NCBI GenBank assembly: GCA_050257855.1 | Contig: JBLMXQ010000133.1 | Location: forward strand, 106,685 to 170,684 | DNA from: JBLMXQ01 sp050257855 | GTDB taxonomy: Bacteria > Acidobacteriota > Vicinamibacteria > Vicinamibacterales > CAVVIG01 | Length of the DNA: 64,000 nucleotides | Direction: 5' to 3' | Part shown: positions 55,638-64,000 of the stretch, in pieces | How positions within the stretch are numbered: the first letter of the stretch is position 1 | Layout: each line of letters begins with the position of its first letter | Translations under genes and position numbers: made by a program | The notes under the pieces: generated by a model | What the model was told of the DNA's origin: nothing | The model's database searches: none | The model's input: only the letters and a program-made list of their open reading frames with translations

Positions 55638-58600
55638 ATGACATCGTCGAACCCGACGGGCCGGATTGCTCTGGCCGTCGCCTTGTCCCTGGTGTGCGCC
55701 GGCGCGGTGCTCCGCGCGCAGCGGTTCGGCGCCGTCCTGGCGCCTCAGCCGGAGCCGTTGCGGTTCCGCTACATGGGGCCGCCGAGCGCGGGACGCATCG
55801 CGGCGGTCGCCGGCGTGCCCGGCGACACGACCACCTACTATGCCGGCGCCGCGTCGGGCGGCGTCTGGAAGTCGGTCGACAGCGGCCGCACCTTCCAGCC
55901 GGTCTTCGACGAGCAGCCGGTCCAGGCGATCGGCGCGCTGGCCGTCGCGCCGTCGGATCCGAAGATCGTCTGGGCCGGGACCGGCGAAGCGTGGGCAATC
56001 CGCGACAGCGATGTGATGGGCGACGGCGTGTACAAGTCCACCGACGCCGGCCTGTCGTGGCAGCACATGGGCCTGCCGGAGACCGGCCGCATCGGCCGCA
56101 TCATCGTCCATCCGACCGATCCGAACACCGTCTGGGTGTGCGCGCTCGGACGGACGACGGGCCCGCAGCAGGAGCGCGGCGTGTTCGAGACGACCGACGG
56201 CGGCAAGACGTGGCGCCGCTCGCTGTTCGCGGATCCGAACACCGGCTGCTCGGGGCTGTCCATGGACGCGCACGACCCGAACGTCCTGCTCGCCGGCATG
56301 TGGCAGGTGGAGATGCACACGTGGGCCGAGCTCAGCGGCGGACCCGGCAGCGCCGTCTACTTGACGCGCGACGGCGGCGCCACCTGGAAGAAGCTCGAGA
56401 CGGGGCTGCCCAAATCGCCCGTGGGCAAGATCGACGTGGCGATCGCGCCGTCGAATCCGAGCCGCATGTACGCCCTGATTCAGACCGCCAGCCAGGGCTC
56501 GGTCTGGCGATCGGACGATGCGGGCGGCGCGTGGCGCGTCGTGAGCTGGGACCGGACGCTGATCGGCCGCGCAGGCTACTACATCCGCATCGCCGTCAGC
56601 CCGACGAATCCGGACGAAGTGCTCGTCGCCAACAGCAGCTTCCATCGATCGCTGGACGGCGGGCTGACGTTTCCGATCACCGACCGGGGCTGCGGCGACT
56701 GCCATGACATCTGGATGGATCCGAAGAACCCCGATCACTGGGTGCAGACGGGGGACAGCGGCATGGGGATCACGACCAACCACGCGCAGAGCTTCACGAG
56801 CGTGCAGCTGCCGATCGGGCAGATGTACCACGTCGCCGTCGATCGTCAGGTGCCCTACTGGATCTACAGCAATCGCCAGGACGACGGCACCATGCGCGGC
56901 CCGAGCGACGCGCCCGTGCGGGTGCCGAGCGCGCCGTCCTACGCCGGCATCACCGGCGCCGGGTCGGGGACCGGGGTGCCGGTTCCGCCGCGGCGTTTTG
57001 GCGCCGAGGCGCCGGTGCCGTGGCAGGCGGGGCTCGGCGGCTGCGAGTCGGGATTCACGCTTCCCGCCGATCCGGATCACCCCGACGTCGTCTGGGCGAG
57101 CTGCTACGGCAACCAGGTGACGCGGTGGGATGCCCGCACCGGGCGCGCGCGGTCGGTGAGCCCGTGGATTCACACCCTGGATTCGCCTCCGAACGAGGTG
57201 AAGTACCGGTGCCACTGGACGCCGCCGCTGGCGGTCGATCCCTTCGATCACAAGTCGGTCTATTACGGCTGCCAGGTGGTCTTCAAGACGTCCGACGAAG
57301 GCCAGACGTGGAAGGTGATCAGCCCGGACCTGTCCACGCAGGACCCGAGCCGCATCGTGTCCTCGGGCGGAATCGTCGGCGACAACCTCGGGCAGTTCTA
57401 TGGCGAGGTCGTCTTCGCCATCGCGCCGTCCGACGCCCAGCAGGGATTGATCTGGGCCGGCACGAACGACGGCAAGGTCTGGTACACGAAGGACGGCGGC
57501 GGAAGCTGGGTCGACGTGACGAAGAACATCGCCGGGCTGCCGGCCTGGGGCACGGTCCGGAAGATCGAGCCGTCGCACTTCGATCCGGCGACGGCGTACG
57601 TCGCGATCGACTTCCACCTGATGGACAACCGCGATCCGTTCATCTACAAGACGGCCGACTTCGGGCAGACCTGGACGAAGATCAGCGGCGGCCTGCCGTC
57701 GGGCCATGCGCTCGACTACGCGATGGCGATCACGGAGAACCCGAATCGCCGCGGCATGCTGTTCGCCGGCACGGGACACGGGTTCTTCTACTCGATGGAC
57801 GACGGCGGCCACTGGACCGCATTCAAGGACGGGCTGCCGGCGGCGCCCGTCAGCTGGATCACCGTGCAGAAAGACCTGCACGACGTCGTCGTGTCGACGT
57901 ACGGCCGCGGGCTGTTCGTCCTGAAGGACATCACGCGCCTCGAGCAGGCGGACAAGGTGCCGGCGAACACGTCGGCGTATCTCTACGCGCCGCACGCCGG
58001 CTTCCGGCAGGCGCGCAGCGGCTCGGTCGATCTGCTCTACAGGCTCGCCGCAGCGGACGCGGGAACGGTGTCGTTCGAGGTCGCCGACGCCAGCGGCACG
58101 GTCGTGCGGCGCTTCACGGCGCACGGGCAGCCGGGGCTCAACAAGGCAGTCTGGGATCTGCGCTACGACGCGCCCGTCCAGGTCGCGCTGCGGACGACGC
58201 CGCCCGACAACCCGGTGATCTGGAACGAGCCGCGGTTCAAGGGAAAGGCGACGCGGCCGATCGTGCACTGGGGGATCGAGCAGGCGATGGTCGCGGGGCC
58301 GATCGCGGCGCCGGGGAAGTACACGGTGCGAATGCGGGTGAAGGGACAGACGCTCACGCAGACGGCGGACGTGCTGAAGGATCCGGCGATCGCCTCGCCC
58401 GATGCCGATCTGCTCGCGTCGACGAAGGCGCAGGTCCGCGTGCGCGACGACATGGACGCCGCCGCGGGGATGATCAACAGGCTCGAGGTGATGCGGAAGT
58501 CGGTCGAGGATCAGCGCGGGAAGACGACGAAGCCGGGCGCGGTGAAGTTGCTCGACGACATCGGCCACAAGCTGATGGCCGCGGAGCTGCACCTGCTGTC

Positions 58601-58901
58601 GCGCACCGATCTGCACAGCGACGACAAGTGGTACGTGGAGAAGTACAAGATCTACATGAACCTGATCTGGCTCAACGGCGAAATCGGCACCGGGGCGGGC
58701 GACGTGGCCGGCGGCGCCGACTACAAGCCGACCGCGGCGTCGCTCGAGGTGCTCGACGGGATCGAGAAAGATCTGGCGGCGGCAAAGGACGCTTTCGACC
58801 GCGTGGTGAACGTCGATGTGCCGGCGTTCAACACGCAGGCGCGCGGCGCAGGCCTGCGGGCGATCGCCCTCGAGGATCGAGCGCCGTCGGCCGGTCGATG
58901 A
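55638..58901 (+). CDS. Exported Asp-box (VPS10/BNR) beta-propeller protein (first of two)
   Basis: A 1087-residue secreted protein. A signal peptide (about 1-27) is followed by two propeller-like blocks with about ten Asp boxes of type SxDxGxTW (KSVDSGRTF, KSTDAGLSW, ETTDGGKTW, RSDDAGGAW, KTSDEGQTW, YTKDGGGSW, KTADFGQTW). The C-terminal third is a beta-sandwich and helical tail (KIYMNLIWLNGEIGTGAGDVAGGADYKPT). Such proteins are annotated as sortilin-like or glycosyl-hydrolase-like; their role is not proven. It has cysteines its neighbour lacks, including CGDCH (352-356). The ATG at 55638 is 16 bases behind proline dehydrogenase. Confidence 0.88.
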   Translation: MTSSNPTGRIALAVALSLVCAGAVLRAQRFGAVLAPQPEPLRFRYMGPPSAGRIAAVAGVPGDTTTYYAGAASGGVWKSVDSGRTFQPVFDEQPVQAIGALAVAPSDPKIVWAGTGEAWAIRDSDVMGDGVYKSTDAGLSWQHMGLPETGRIGRIIVHPTDPNTVWVCALGRTTGPQQERGVFETTDGGKTWRRSLFADPNTGCSGLSMDAHDPNVLLAGMWQVEMHTWAELSGGPGSAVYLTRDGGATWKKLETGLPKSPVGKIDVAIAPSNPSRMYALIQTASQGSVWRSDDAGGAWRVVSWDRTLIGRAGYYIRIAVSPTNPDEVLVANSSFHRSLDGGLTFPITDRGCGDCHDIWMDPKNPDHWVQTGDSGMGITTNHAQSFTSVQLPIGQMYHVAVDRQVPYWIYSNRQDDGTMRGPSDAPVRVPSAPSYAGITGAGSGTGVPVPPRRFGAEAPVPWQAGLGGCESGFTLPADPDHPDVVWASCYGNQVTRWDARTGRARSVSPWIHTLDSPPNEVKYRCHWTPPLAVDPFDHKSVYYGCQVVFKTSDEGQTWKVISPDLSTQDPSRIVSSGGIVGDNLGQFYGEVVFAIAPSDAQQGLIWAGTNDGKVWYTKDGGGSWVDVTKNIAGLPAWGTVRKIEPSHFDPATAYVAIDFHLMDNRDPFIYKTADFGQTWTKISGGLPSGHALDYAMAITENPNRRGMLFAGTGHGFFYSMDDGGHWTAFKDGLPAAPVSWITVQKDLHDVVVSTYGRGLFVLKDITRLEQADKVPANTSAYLYAPHAGFRQARSGSVDLLYRLAAADAGTVSFEVADASGTVVRRFTAHGQPGLNKAVWDLRYDAPVQVALRTTPPDNPVIWNEPRFKGKATRPIVHWGIEQAMVAGPIAAPGKYTVRMRVKGQTLTQTADVLKDPAIASPDADLLASTKAQVRVRDDMDAAAGMINRLEVMRKSVEDQRGKTTKPGAVKLLDDIGHKLMAAELHLLSRTDLHSDDKWYVEKYKIYMNLIWLNGEIGTGAGDVAGGADYKPTAASLEVLDGIEKDLAAAKDAFDRVVNVDVPAFNTQARGAGLRAIALEDRAPSAGR

Positions 58902-58940
58902 CGGGCCGGGTTGTCACGGCTTGGTGAGCTGGAGGATGAC

Positions 58941-60548
58941 ATGACCGCTCGCGTTTCGGCGCTTGTTTTCGGCGGGGTCGCGGCGCTCACCGTCTCGCTG
59001 TCGCTCGGCGCGCAGGCGCCCGCCGCCAGGGGGGACGCGCCGCTGCCGCCGCTCGGTACCACGAAGGGACAGCAGTACAGCCGGCTCGTCATCCGGAATG
59101 CGATGCTCATCAGCGGCCGCGGCACGCCGGCTGAAGGGCCGGTGGACATCGTCGTCGAGAAGGATCGCATCACCGACATCATCCCGCTCGACGGCGTCTC
59201 GATGGCGTCGTACGGCCCGGGCTTCAAGCGGCCCGAGGGCGACCGCGTGATCGACGCGACCGGGATGTACGTGATGCCGGGCATCGTCGACATGCACGCG
59301 CACATCCCCGGCAACAACCAGCTCGGCACCGGCCCGCGCGGCAAGGAGTACGGCTACCGCCTGTGGCTGGGCAACGGGGTGACGACGCTGCGCGATCCGG
59401 GCGCCCGGGCCGGCCTCGAGGAACTCGTGAAGGATCGGCGTCTGAGCGATCTGAACGAAATTGTGGCGCCGCGGCTGGTCGTCTACAAGTTCTGGGTCGG
59501 CACGGCTCGCGAGACCGGCCACGGCCACACGCCCGACGAGGCGCGGATCCTGGTCCGGCAGTTCCACGACCAGGGCGCCGACGGCGTGAAAGGGATCACC
59601 GAGCCAAGCCATTATCCGGACGTGCTCGAGGCCATCTGCGACGAGGCGAAGAAGCTCGGCATGGGCGTGGCCGTCGACCTGAAGGTCGGCGAGACCGACG
59701 CGGTCGAGGCCTCGAACGCCGGCGTGACCTCGATCGAGCACTGGTACGGAATTCCGGACGCGGCGATTCCCGGCTCGCAGGATTTTCCGGGCGACTACAA
59801 CTACTCCGACGAGCGGCAGCGCTTCCGGGAGGCGGCGAACCTGTGGCCCGAGGCCGAGAGGCATCCGGAGCGGATCCTCCAGGTTCTCGACCTGATGATC
59901 AAGAACCACACGGTCTGGGATCCGACGATGGTCGTGTACGAGCCGAACCGGGATCTGACGCGCGCGCTGAACCTGCCGTGGCGCGGGCCGTTCGCGCTGC
60001 CGTCGATGATCGAGTACTGGGAGCCGAACCCGACGCACCACGCGTCGTTCCACTACAACTGGCGGACGTCGGACGAGGTCGCGTGGAAGCGCAACTACGA
60101 CATCTGGATGAAGTACGTGAAGGTGTTCTTCGACCGCGGCGGCCGGCTGACGGTCGGCTCGGATGCCGGCACGCAGCAGGCGCTCTACGGCTTCTCGACG
60201 ATCCGCGAGCTCGAGCTCATGCAGGAGGCCGGCATCCATCCGATCGACATCGTGAAGATCGCGACCGTGAACGCGACCGAAACGCTCGGGCTGAAGGACC
60301 TGGCCGGCATCCGGATCGGGCAGATCGCCGACATCATCGTCGTCGACGGCAACCCGCTCGACAACTTCAAGGTGCTGTACGGCCTGGGGCACGACGAGTT
60401 CACGCCGGACGGGAAGAAGACCCATCATGTCGGCGTGCGCTGGACGATCAAGGGCGGCGTGGTCTTCGACGCCCCGGCGCTGCTGAAGGAAGCGGAGTGG
60501 TACGTGCGCGAGGCCAAGTCGGGCCGCCTGAACACCTCGCATCAGTAA
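58941..60548 (+). CDS. Exported amidohydrolase (second of two)
   Basis: A 535-residue paralogue of the amidohydrolase at 51329, with signal peptide (about 1-25), RLVIRNAMLISGRGTP, VMPGIVDMHAHIPG (metal HAH at 119-121), HDQGADGVKGI, VAVDLKVGE, VTSIEHWYG, LTVGSDAGTQQALYG and GIRIGQIADIIVVDGNPLDNF. GGAGG (58931-58935) stands five bases before the ATG. It lies between the two propeller genes, so enzyme and propeller proteins alternate. The substrate is likely a dipeptide or amide related to that of its partner. Confidence 0.9.
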   Translation: MTARVSALVFGGVAALTVSLSLGAQAPAARGDAPLPPLGTTKGQQYSRLVIRNAMLISGRGTPAEGPVDIVVEKDRITDIIPLDGVSMASYGPGFKRPEGDRVIDATGMYVMPGIVDMHAHIPGNNQLGTGPRGKEYGYRLWLGNGVTTLRDPGARAGLEELVKDRRLSDLNEIVAPRLVVYKFWVGTARETGHGHTPDEARILVRQFHDQGADGVKGITEPSHYPDVLEAICDEAKKLGMGVAVDLKVGETDAVEASNAGVTSIEHWYGIPDAAIPGSQDFPGDYNYSDERQRFREAANLWPEAERHPERILQVLDLMIKNHTVWDPTMVVYEPNRDLTRALNLPWRGPFALPSMIEYWEPNPTHHASFHYNWRTSDEVAWKRNYDIWMKYVKVFFDRGGRLTVGSDAGTQQALYGFSTIRELELMQEAGIHPIDIVKIATVNATETLGLKDLAGIRIGQIADIIVVDGNPLDNFKVLYGLGHDEFTPDGKKTHHVGVRWTIKGGVVFDAPALLKEAEWYVREAKSGRLNTSHQ

Positions 60549-60573
60549 CAGATCACGATCACCACGATGACGA

Positions 60574-60596
60574 GGACACGAAGGAGCTTCGTGTCC
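60574..60596 (+). terminator. Hairpin behind the second amidohydrolase
   Basis: Perfect ten-base arms GGACACGAAG and CTTCGTGTCC around GAG, 26 bases after the amidohydrolase stop. No T-run follows, so it may be an attenuator, mRNA stabiliser or weak terminator before the second propeller gene. Confidence 0.45.
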
Positions 60597-60642
60597 GAAT
60601 CTTCGCGGTATGATGGACGCCTCCTTTCATCAACGAGGCTTT

Positions 60643-63600
60643 ATGACTGCTTCACGGAGTCGATCCATCCGCTTCGCCGCTGCCGCGGCCGTTGCGGCGG
60701 CCCTGACGGCTACACCCGCGGCGCAGCGCCGTCCCGGGCCGCGGGGCCCGCAGGGGCTGGCCTTCCGCTTCCTCGGTCCTGCGGTCGGGAACCGCGTCGC
60801 GTCAATCGCCGGTGTGCCGGGCGATCCCTATACGTATTACGCCGGCGCCGCGTCGGGCGGCGTCTGGAAGACCACCGACGGCGGCATCCGCTGGACGCCG
60901 GTCTCCGACAGCATGCCGGTGACGGCGATCGGCGCGCTCGCCGTCGCGCCGACCGATCACGCGACCGTCTGGGCCGGGACCGGCGAACCGTGGGCGATCC
61001 GCGACAGCGACGTCATCGGCGACGGCGTCTACAGGTCGAGCGACGCCGGCAAGACGTGGACGCACATGGGTCTCGACGAGACCGGCCGCATCGCGCGGAT
61101 CATCGTGCACCCGAAGGATCCCGACGTCGTGTTCGTCTGCGCCGAAGGGCGCCTGACCGGCCCGCAGCAGGAGCGCGGCGTGTTCCGCACGACCGACGGC
61201 GGCGCGCACTGGGAGCGGGTCCTGTTCGTGGACGAGAAGACCGGCTGCTCCGGCCTGTCGATGGATCCGCGCAACCCGCGCACGCTGTTCGCCGGCACCT
61301 GGCAGGTGGAGATGCACCCGTGGGCCGAGCTGAGCGGCGGCCCGGGAAGCGGCGTGTACGTCTCGCACGACGGCGGCACGAAGTGGACGCGCCTCGAAGG
61401 GCACGGCCTGCCGCACTCGCCGCTCGGCAAGATCGACGTCGCCGTGGCGCCGACCGACAGCAGCCGCGTCTACGCGCTCATCCAGACGGCCGACCAGGGC
61501 TCCGTGTGGCGCTCGGACGACGGCGGTCAGAACTGGCGCGTCGTCAACTGGTCGCGCGAGCTGATCGGCCGCGCCGGCTACTACATCCGCATCGCGGTCT
61601 CGCCGGCCAACGAGGACGAGGTGCTCGTCTCCGACAGCTCCTTCTTCCAGTCCACCGACGGCGGCTACACGTTCTACAGCCGGCCGTGGGGCGGCGACAA
61701 CCACGACATCTGGTGGGATCCGGAGAACGCCGATCGCTTCGCCATCACGCACGACGGCGGCCTGAGCATCACGACGCAGCACGGCCGGAGCATCCAGCGC
61801 GTCTCGCTCCCGATCGGCCAGATGTACCACGTGGCCGTCGACAACCAGGTGCCGTACTGGATTTACAGCAACATGCAGGACGACGGCACGATGCGCGGTC
61901 CGAGCAACGCGCCCGAGGGACGCGCCGCCGGCGCCTTCTACGGGGCGCCCGTCGGGATCTGGGAGCACAACCTCGGCGGATGCGAGTCCGGCTTCACCAT
62001 GCCCGATCCGGCGGACCCGAACATTGTCTGGGCGAGCTGCTACGGCAACAAGGTGACGCGCTACGACGCGCGGATCAAGGAGGCGCGATCCATCGCGCCC
62101 TCGATCATCACCCTCGACGCGCCGCCGCCCGACGTGAAGTACCGCACGCATTGGACGGCGCCGCTCGCCATCGATCCGTTCGACCACAACACCGTCTACT
62201 ACGGCGCGCAGGTGATCTTCGCGACCACGAACGGCGGACAGAGCTGGAAGGTGATCAGCCCGGATCTGTCGACGCAGGACCCGAGCAAGATCATGTCGTC
62301 GGGCGGCATCGTCGGCGACAACCTGGGTCAGTTCGCCGGCGAGGTGGTGTTCGCCATCGCGCCCTCCGACGTCCAGAAGGGGCTCATCTGGGCGGGGACG
62401 AACGACGGGAAGCTCTGGTACACGAAGGACGGCGGCGGGAAGTGGAACGACGTGACGAAGAACATGCCCGGGATGCCGGCTTGGGGCGTCGTGAGCAAGA
62501 TCGAGCCGTCGCATTTCGACGCCGGCACGGCGTACGTCGCCGTCGACGCGCACCTGATGGACAGCCGCGAGCCGTTCATCTTCAAGACGACCGACTTCGG
62601 CGCCACGTGGACGCGCATCAACAGCGACCTCCCGAACAAGAGCCCGCTGTCGTACGTGAAGGCGGTGGCCGAGGATCCGAACGACAAGAACGTGCTCTTC
62701 GCCGGCACCGGCAACGGCTTCTACTACTCGCTCGACGGCGGCGGCCACTGGACCGAGCTCAGCACCGGACTGCCGCACGCGCCGGTTTCGTGGGTCGTCG
62801 TGCAGAAGCAGTTCCACGACGTCGTGATCTCGACGTACGGGCGCGGGCTGTACATCCTCGACGACATCACGCCGCTCGAACAGCAGGGAACGGCGAGAAC
62901 GACCGACGCCGCCGTCCGCCTCTACGTGCCGCGCCCGGCGTACCGCTGGAGCCACCGGCCGGCGGCCTACATCACGTACTCGGTGAAGGACGCGCCGAAG
63001 GGCCCCGTGCACCTGCAGATCGTGGATGCGGCCGGGAAAGTGGTGCGCAATCTCCCGCCCGTGCCGGCGCAGGCGGGGCTGAACCGCGTCACGTGGGACC
63101 TCCGGTACGATCCGCCGACGCTCGTCGCGCTGCGGACGACGCCGGCGGTGAACCCGTACATCTGGGAGGAGCCGCGATTCCGCGGGCAGGACACACGGCC
63201 GGTGACGCACTGGGGCCTGAACCAGGCCGAGGTCGGGCCGATGGTGGCGCCCGGCAAGTTCACCGTCAAGCTGACGGCCGACGGCCGCACCGAGTCGCAG
63301 CCGATCGAGGTGCTGCGCGATCCGAAGATCGCGACGACCGACGCGGACCTCGAGGCGTCGGTCAAGCTGCAGCTGCGGATCCGCGACGACATCGACGCCG
63401 CGTCCTCGATGATCAACAACCTGGAGATCATGCGCAAGCAGCTCGAGGACATGCAGCAGGGATTGAAAGGCGACCGGTCGAAGGCCGAGCTGCTGAAGGC
63501 GGTCGACGACATGGAGAAGAAGATGTTCGGCGTCGAGACCCAGCTGCTCGAGCCGGCGCAGATGACGAGCGACGACAAGTACTTCCAGCAGGCGTACCGG

Positions 63601-63828
63601 GTCTACATGAACCTGATCTGGCTGAACGGCGAAGTCGGCCCCGGGGCCGGCGACGTCGCCGGCGGGACCGACTTCAGGCCGACCGACACGTCGGTCGGCG
63701 TGCTGGGCGACATCGAGAAAGCGCTCGATGCAGCCAAGGCGGACTACTCGGGCCTCCTCGAGAAGGACCTGGCGAACTTCAACCGCGTGCTCGCCGGCGC
63801 CGGCCTCGTGCCGATCTCCAAACCGTAA
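60643..63828 (+). CDS. Exported Asp-box (VPS10/BNR) beta-propeller protein (second of two)
   Basis: A 1061-residue close paralogue of the protein at 55638, sharing order and many identical stretches (YYAGAASGGVWK; IAIAPSDxQxGLIWAGTNDGKxWYTKDGGG; SWxVVQKxxHDVVxSTYGRGL; KIEPSHFD). Signal peptide about 1-28, then Asp boxes such as KTTDGGIRW, RSSDAGKTW, RSDDGGQNW and KTTDFGATW, then the beta-sandwich and the tail VYMNLIWLNGEVGPGAGDVAGGTDFRPTDTS. It has GGDNHDIW where the first copy has CGDCHDIW. The ATG at 60643 follows CGAGG; earlier in-frame ATGs at 60610 and 60613 lack signal-peptide context. Confidence 0.9.
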   Translation: MTASRSRSIRFAAAAAVAAALTATPAAQRRPGPRGPQGLAFRFLGPAVGNRVASIAGVPGDPYTYYAGAASGGVWKTTDGGIRWTPVSDSMPVTAIGALAVAPTDHATVWAGTGEPWAIRDSDVIGDGVYRSSDAGKTWTHMGLDETGRIARIIVHPKDPDVVFVCAEGRLTGPQQERGVFRTTDGGAHWERVLFVDEKTGCSGLSMDPRNPRTLFAGTWQVEMHPWAELSGGPGSGVYVSHDGGTKWTRLEGHGLPHSPLGKIDVAVAPTDSSRVYALIQTADQGSVWRSDDGGQNWRVVNWSRELIGRAGYYIRIAVSPANEDEVLVSDSSFFQSTDGGYTFYSRPWGGDNHDIWWDPENADRFAITHDGGLSITTQHGRSIQRVSLPIGQMYHVAVDNQVPYWIYSNMQDDGTMRGPSNAPEGRAAGAFYGAPVGIWEHNLGGCESGFTMPDPADPNIVWASCYGNKVTRYDARIKEARSIAPSIITLDAPPPDVKYRTHWTAPLAIDPFDHNTVYYGAQVIFATTNGGQSWKVISPDLSTQDPSKIMSSGGIVGDNLGQFAGEVVFAIAPSDVQKGLIWAGTNDGKLWYTKDGGGKWNDVTKNMPGMPAWGVVSKIEPSHFDAGTAYVAVDAHLMDSREPFIFKTTDFGATWTRINSDLPNKSPLSYVKAVAEDPNDKNVLFAGTGNGFYYSLDGGGHWTELSTGLPHAPVSWVVVQKQFHDVVISTYGRGLYILDDITPLEQQGTARTTDAAVRLYVPRPAYRWSHRPAAYITYSVKDAPKGPVHLQIVDAAGKVVRNLPPVPAQAGLNRVTWDLRYDPPTLVALRTTPAVNPYIWEEPRFRGQDTRPVTHWGLNQAEVGPMVAPGKFTVKLTADGRTESQPIEVLRDPKIATTDADLEASVKLQLRIRDDIDAASSMINNLEIMRKQLEDMQQGLKGDRSKAELLKAVDDMEKKMFGVETQLLEPAQMTSDDKYFQQAYRVYMNLIWLNGEVGPGAGDVAGGTDFRPTDTSVGVLGDIEKALDAAKADYSGLLEKDLANFNRVLAGAGLVPISKP

Positions 63829-63840
63829 CGAAGGCTGAAC

Positions 63841-64000
63841 TTGGGCGTATTGACCAGATTCGTGATCGCCGCGTCAGCGGCGATCCTCGTCCAGCCGCTC
63901 CTCATGAACCCGGACGCGCCGGCGCTGAACCGGCGCGCGCCGCGCCTCTTCGACGTCACGCTCCAGACGTCGAAGGGCGACATCGTCATCGAGGTCCACC
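63841..64000 (+). CDS. Cyclophilin-type peptidyl-prolyl isomerase (5' part)
   Basis: Fifty-three codons are visible before the window ends, from TTG 63841, twelve bases after the propeller stop and behind GAAGG. The start codes a hydrophobic leader (FVIAASAAILVQPLL) and then RLFDVTLQTSKGDIVIEVH, which is the first strand of the cyclophilin fold (F/V-x-L-x-T-x-x-GD-I-V-I-E). An exported PPIase that speeds proline isomerisation fits the proline-linked neighbourhood, but only the N-terminus is seen. An in-frame TTG at 63850 is an alternative start. Confidence 0.65.
   Translation, partial: MGVLTRFVIAASAAILVQPLLMNPDAPALNRRAPRLFDVTLQTSKGDIVIEVH

Noticed and set aside
56691..56705. CGDCH in the first propeller protein as a c-type heme site.
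   Set aside because: The paralogue has GDNH at the same place, only one motif is present in a 1087-residue protein, and no cytochrome maturation genes are nearby; kept only as a divergence observation.
1..64000. tRNA, rRNA, insertion sequences, prophage or plasmid origin.
   Set aside because: No transposase, integrase or phage protein, and no cloverleaf or rRNA-like sequence was noticed on reading; a tRNAscan or Rfam search was not possible here.

Overview
The window is a GC-rich (about 70%) bacterial chromosome segment, densely coded on both strands, with no stretch above 300 bases lacking a gene; the largest gaps, about 230 bases, are 31072-31301, 37579-37807 and 40654-40876. The gene content (an Oar-like TonB-dependent receptor with a carboxypeptidase-regulatory N-terminus, exported amidohydrolases, very large Asp-box propeller proteins, an S10 carboxypeptidase, DUF1028, SYLF and PilZ proteins) points to a Gram-negative Acidobacteriota, most likely the Vicinamibacteria lineage. 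That placement is inferred from gene content only. I see no rRNA, tRNA, CRISPR array, prophage or insertion sequence.

Layout. 1-9901: end of an ABC ATPase, an outer-membrane barrel, nhaA, an FtsB-like protein, cutA, a metB-dedA pair, a membrane-bound SpoIIE/PP2C phosphatase overlapping a DUF2007-RNase III fusion, and an AAA-type ATPase. 9898-14561: hutH and hutU with the ATPase coupled behind them, then purA. 14562-20453: a palindrome repeat cluster, lepB-PilZ, a LecA-like exported protein, a response regulator with a cysteine cluster next to a SYLF protein, an unknown exported protein and a DUF1028 protein. 20478-24231: probable operon ferredoxin-xthA-lysC-pepT. 24389-31071: a chlorite-dismutase-family protein, then probable operon trxC-pncB-(FliB-like)-(HEAGH membrane protein)-amidase headed by a Crp/Fnr regulator. 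31302-37578: ric, a lytic transglycosylase and a TolC-HlyD-MFS efflux operon. 37808-45591: seven same-strand genes: winged-helix protein, PCMT-like methyltransferase, DACNV/diadenylate-cyclase-like protein, old yellow enzyme, and an OmpR-type two-component system followed by a DegP protease. 45662-48159: S10 carboxypeptidase and a TauE-like permease. 48375-64000: TonB-dependent receptor followed by a long collinear run of amidohydrolase, DapA-like, SDR, proline dehydrogenase, Asp-box propeller, second amidohydrolase, second propeller and the start of a cyclophilin.

How the genes fit together. Much of the content is about taking in and degrading peptides and amino acids (histidine, proline, dipeptides) and maintaining the envelope. 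Regulatory capacity is mixed: PP2C, PilZ, two response regulators, a Crp/Fnr regulator with a perfect palindrome at its own start, and a DAC-like nucleotide protein.

The least explained feature is the intergenic DNA. At least three families of short repeats recur: a GGGACGGTCT/AGACCGTCCC palindrome, 7-8 bp degenerate tandem arrays, and a G-rich GGGGTGGGGCCCC element. They sit at gene ends, in three cases supply the stop codon of the neighbouring gene, and in one case lie in frame inside a gene.
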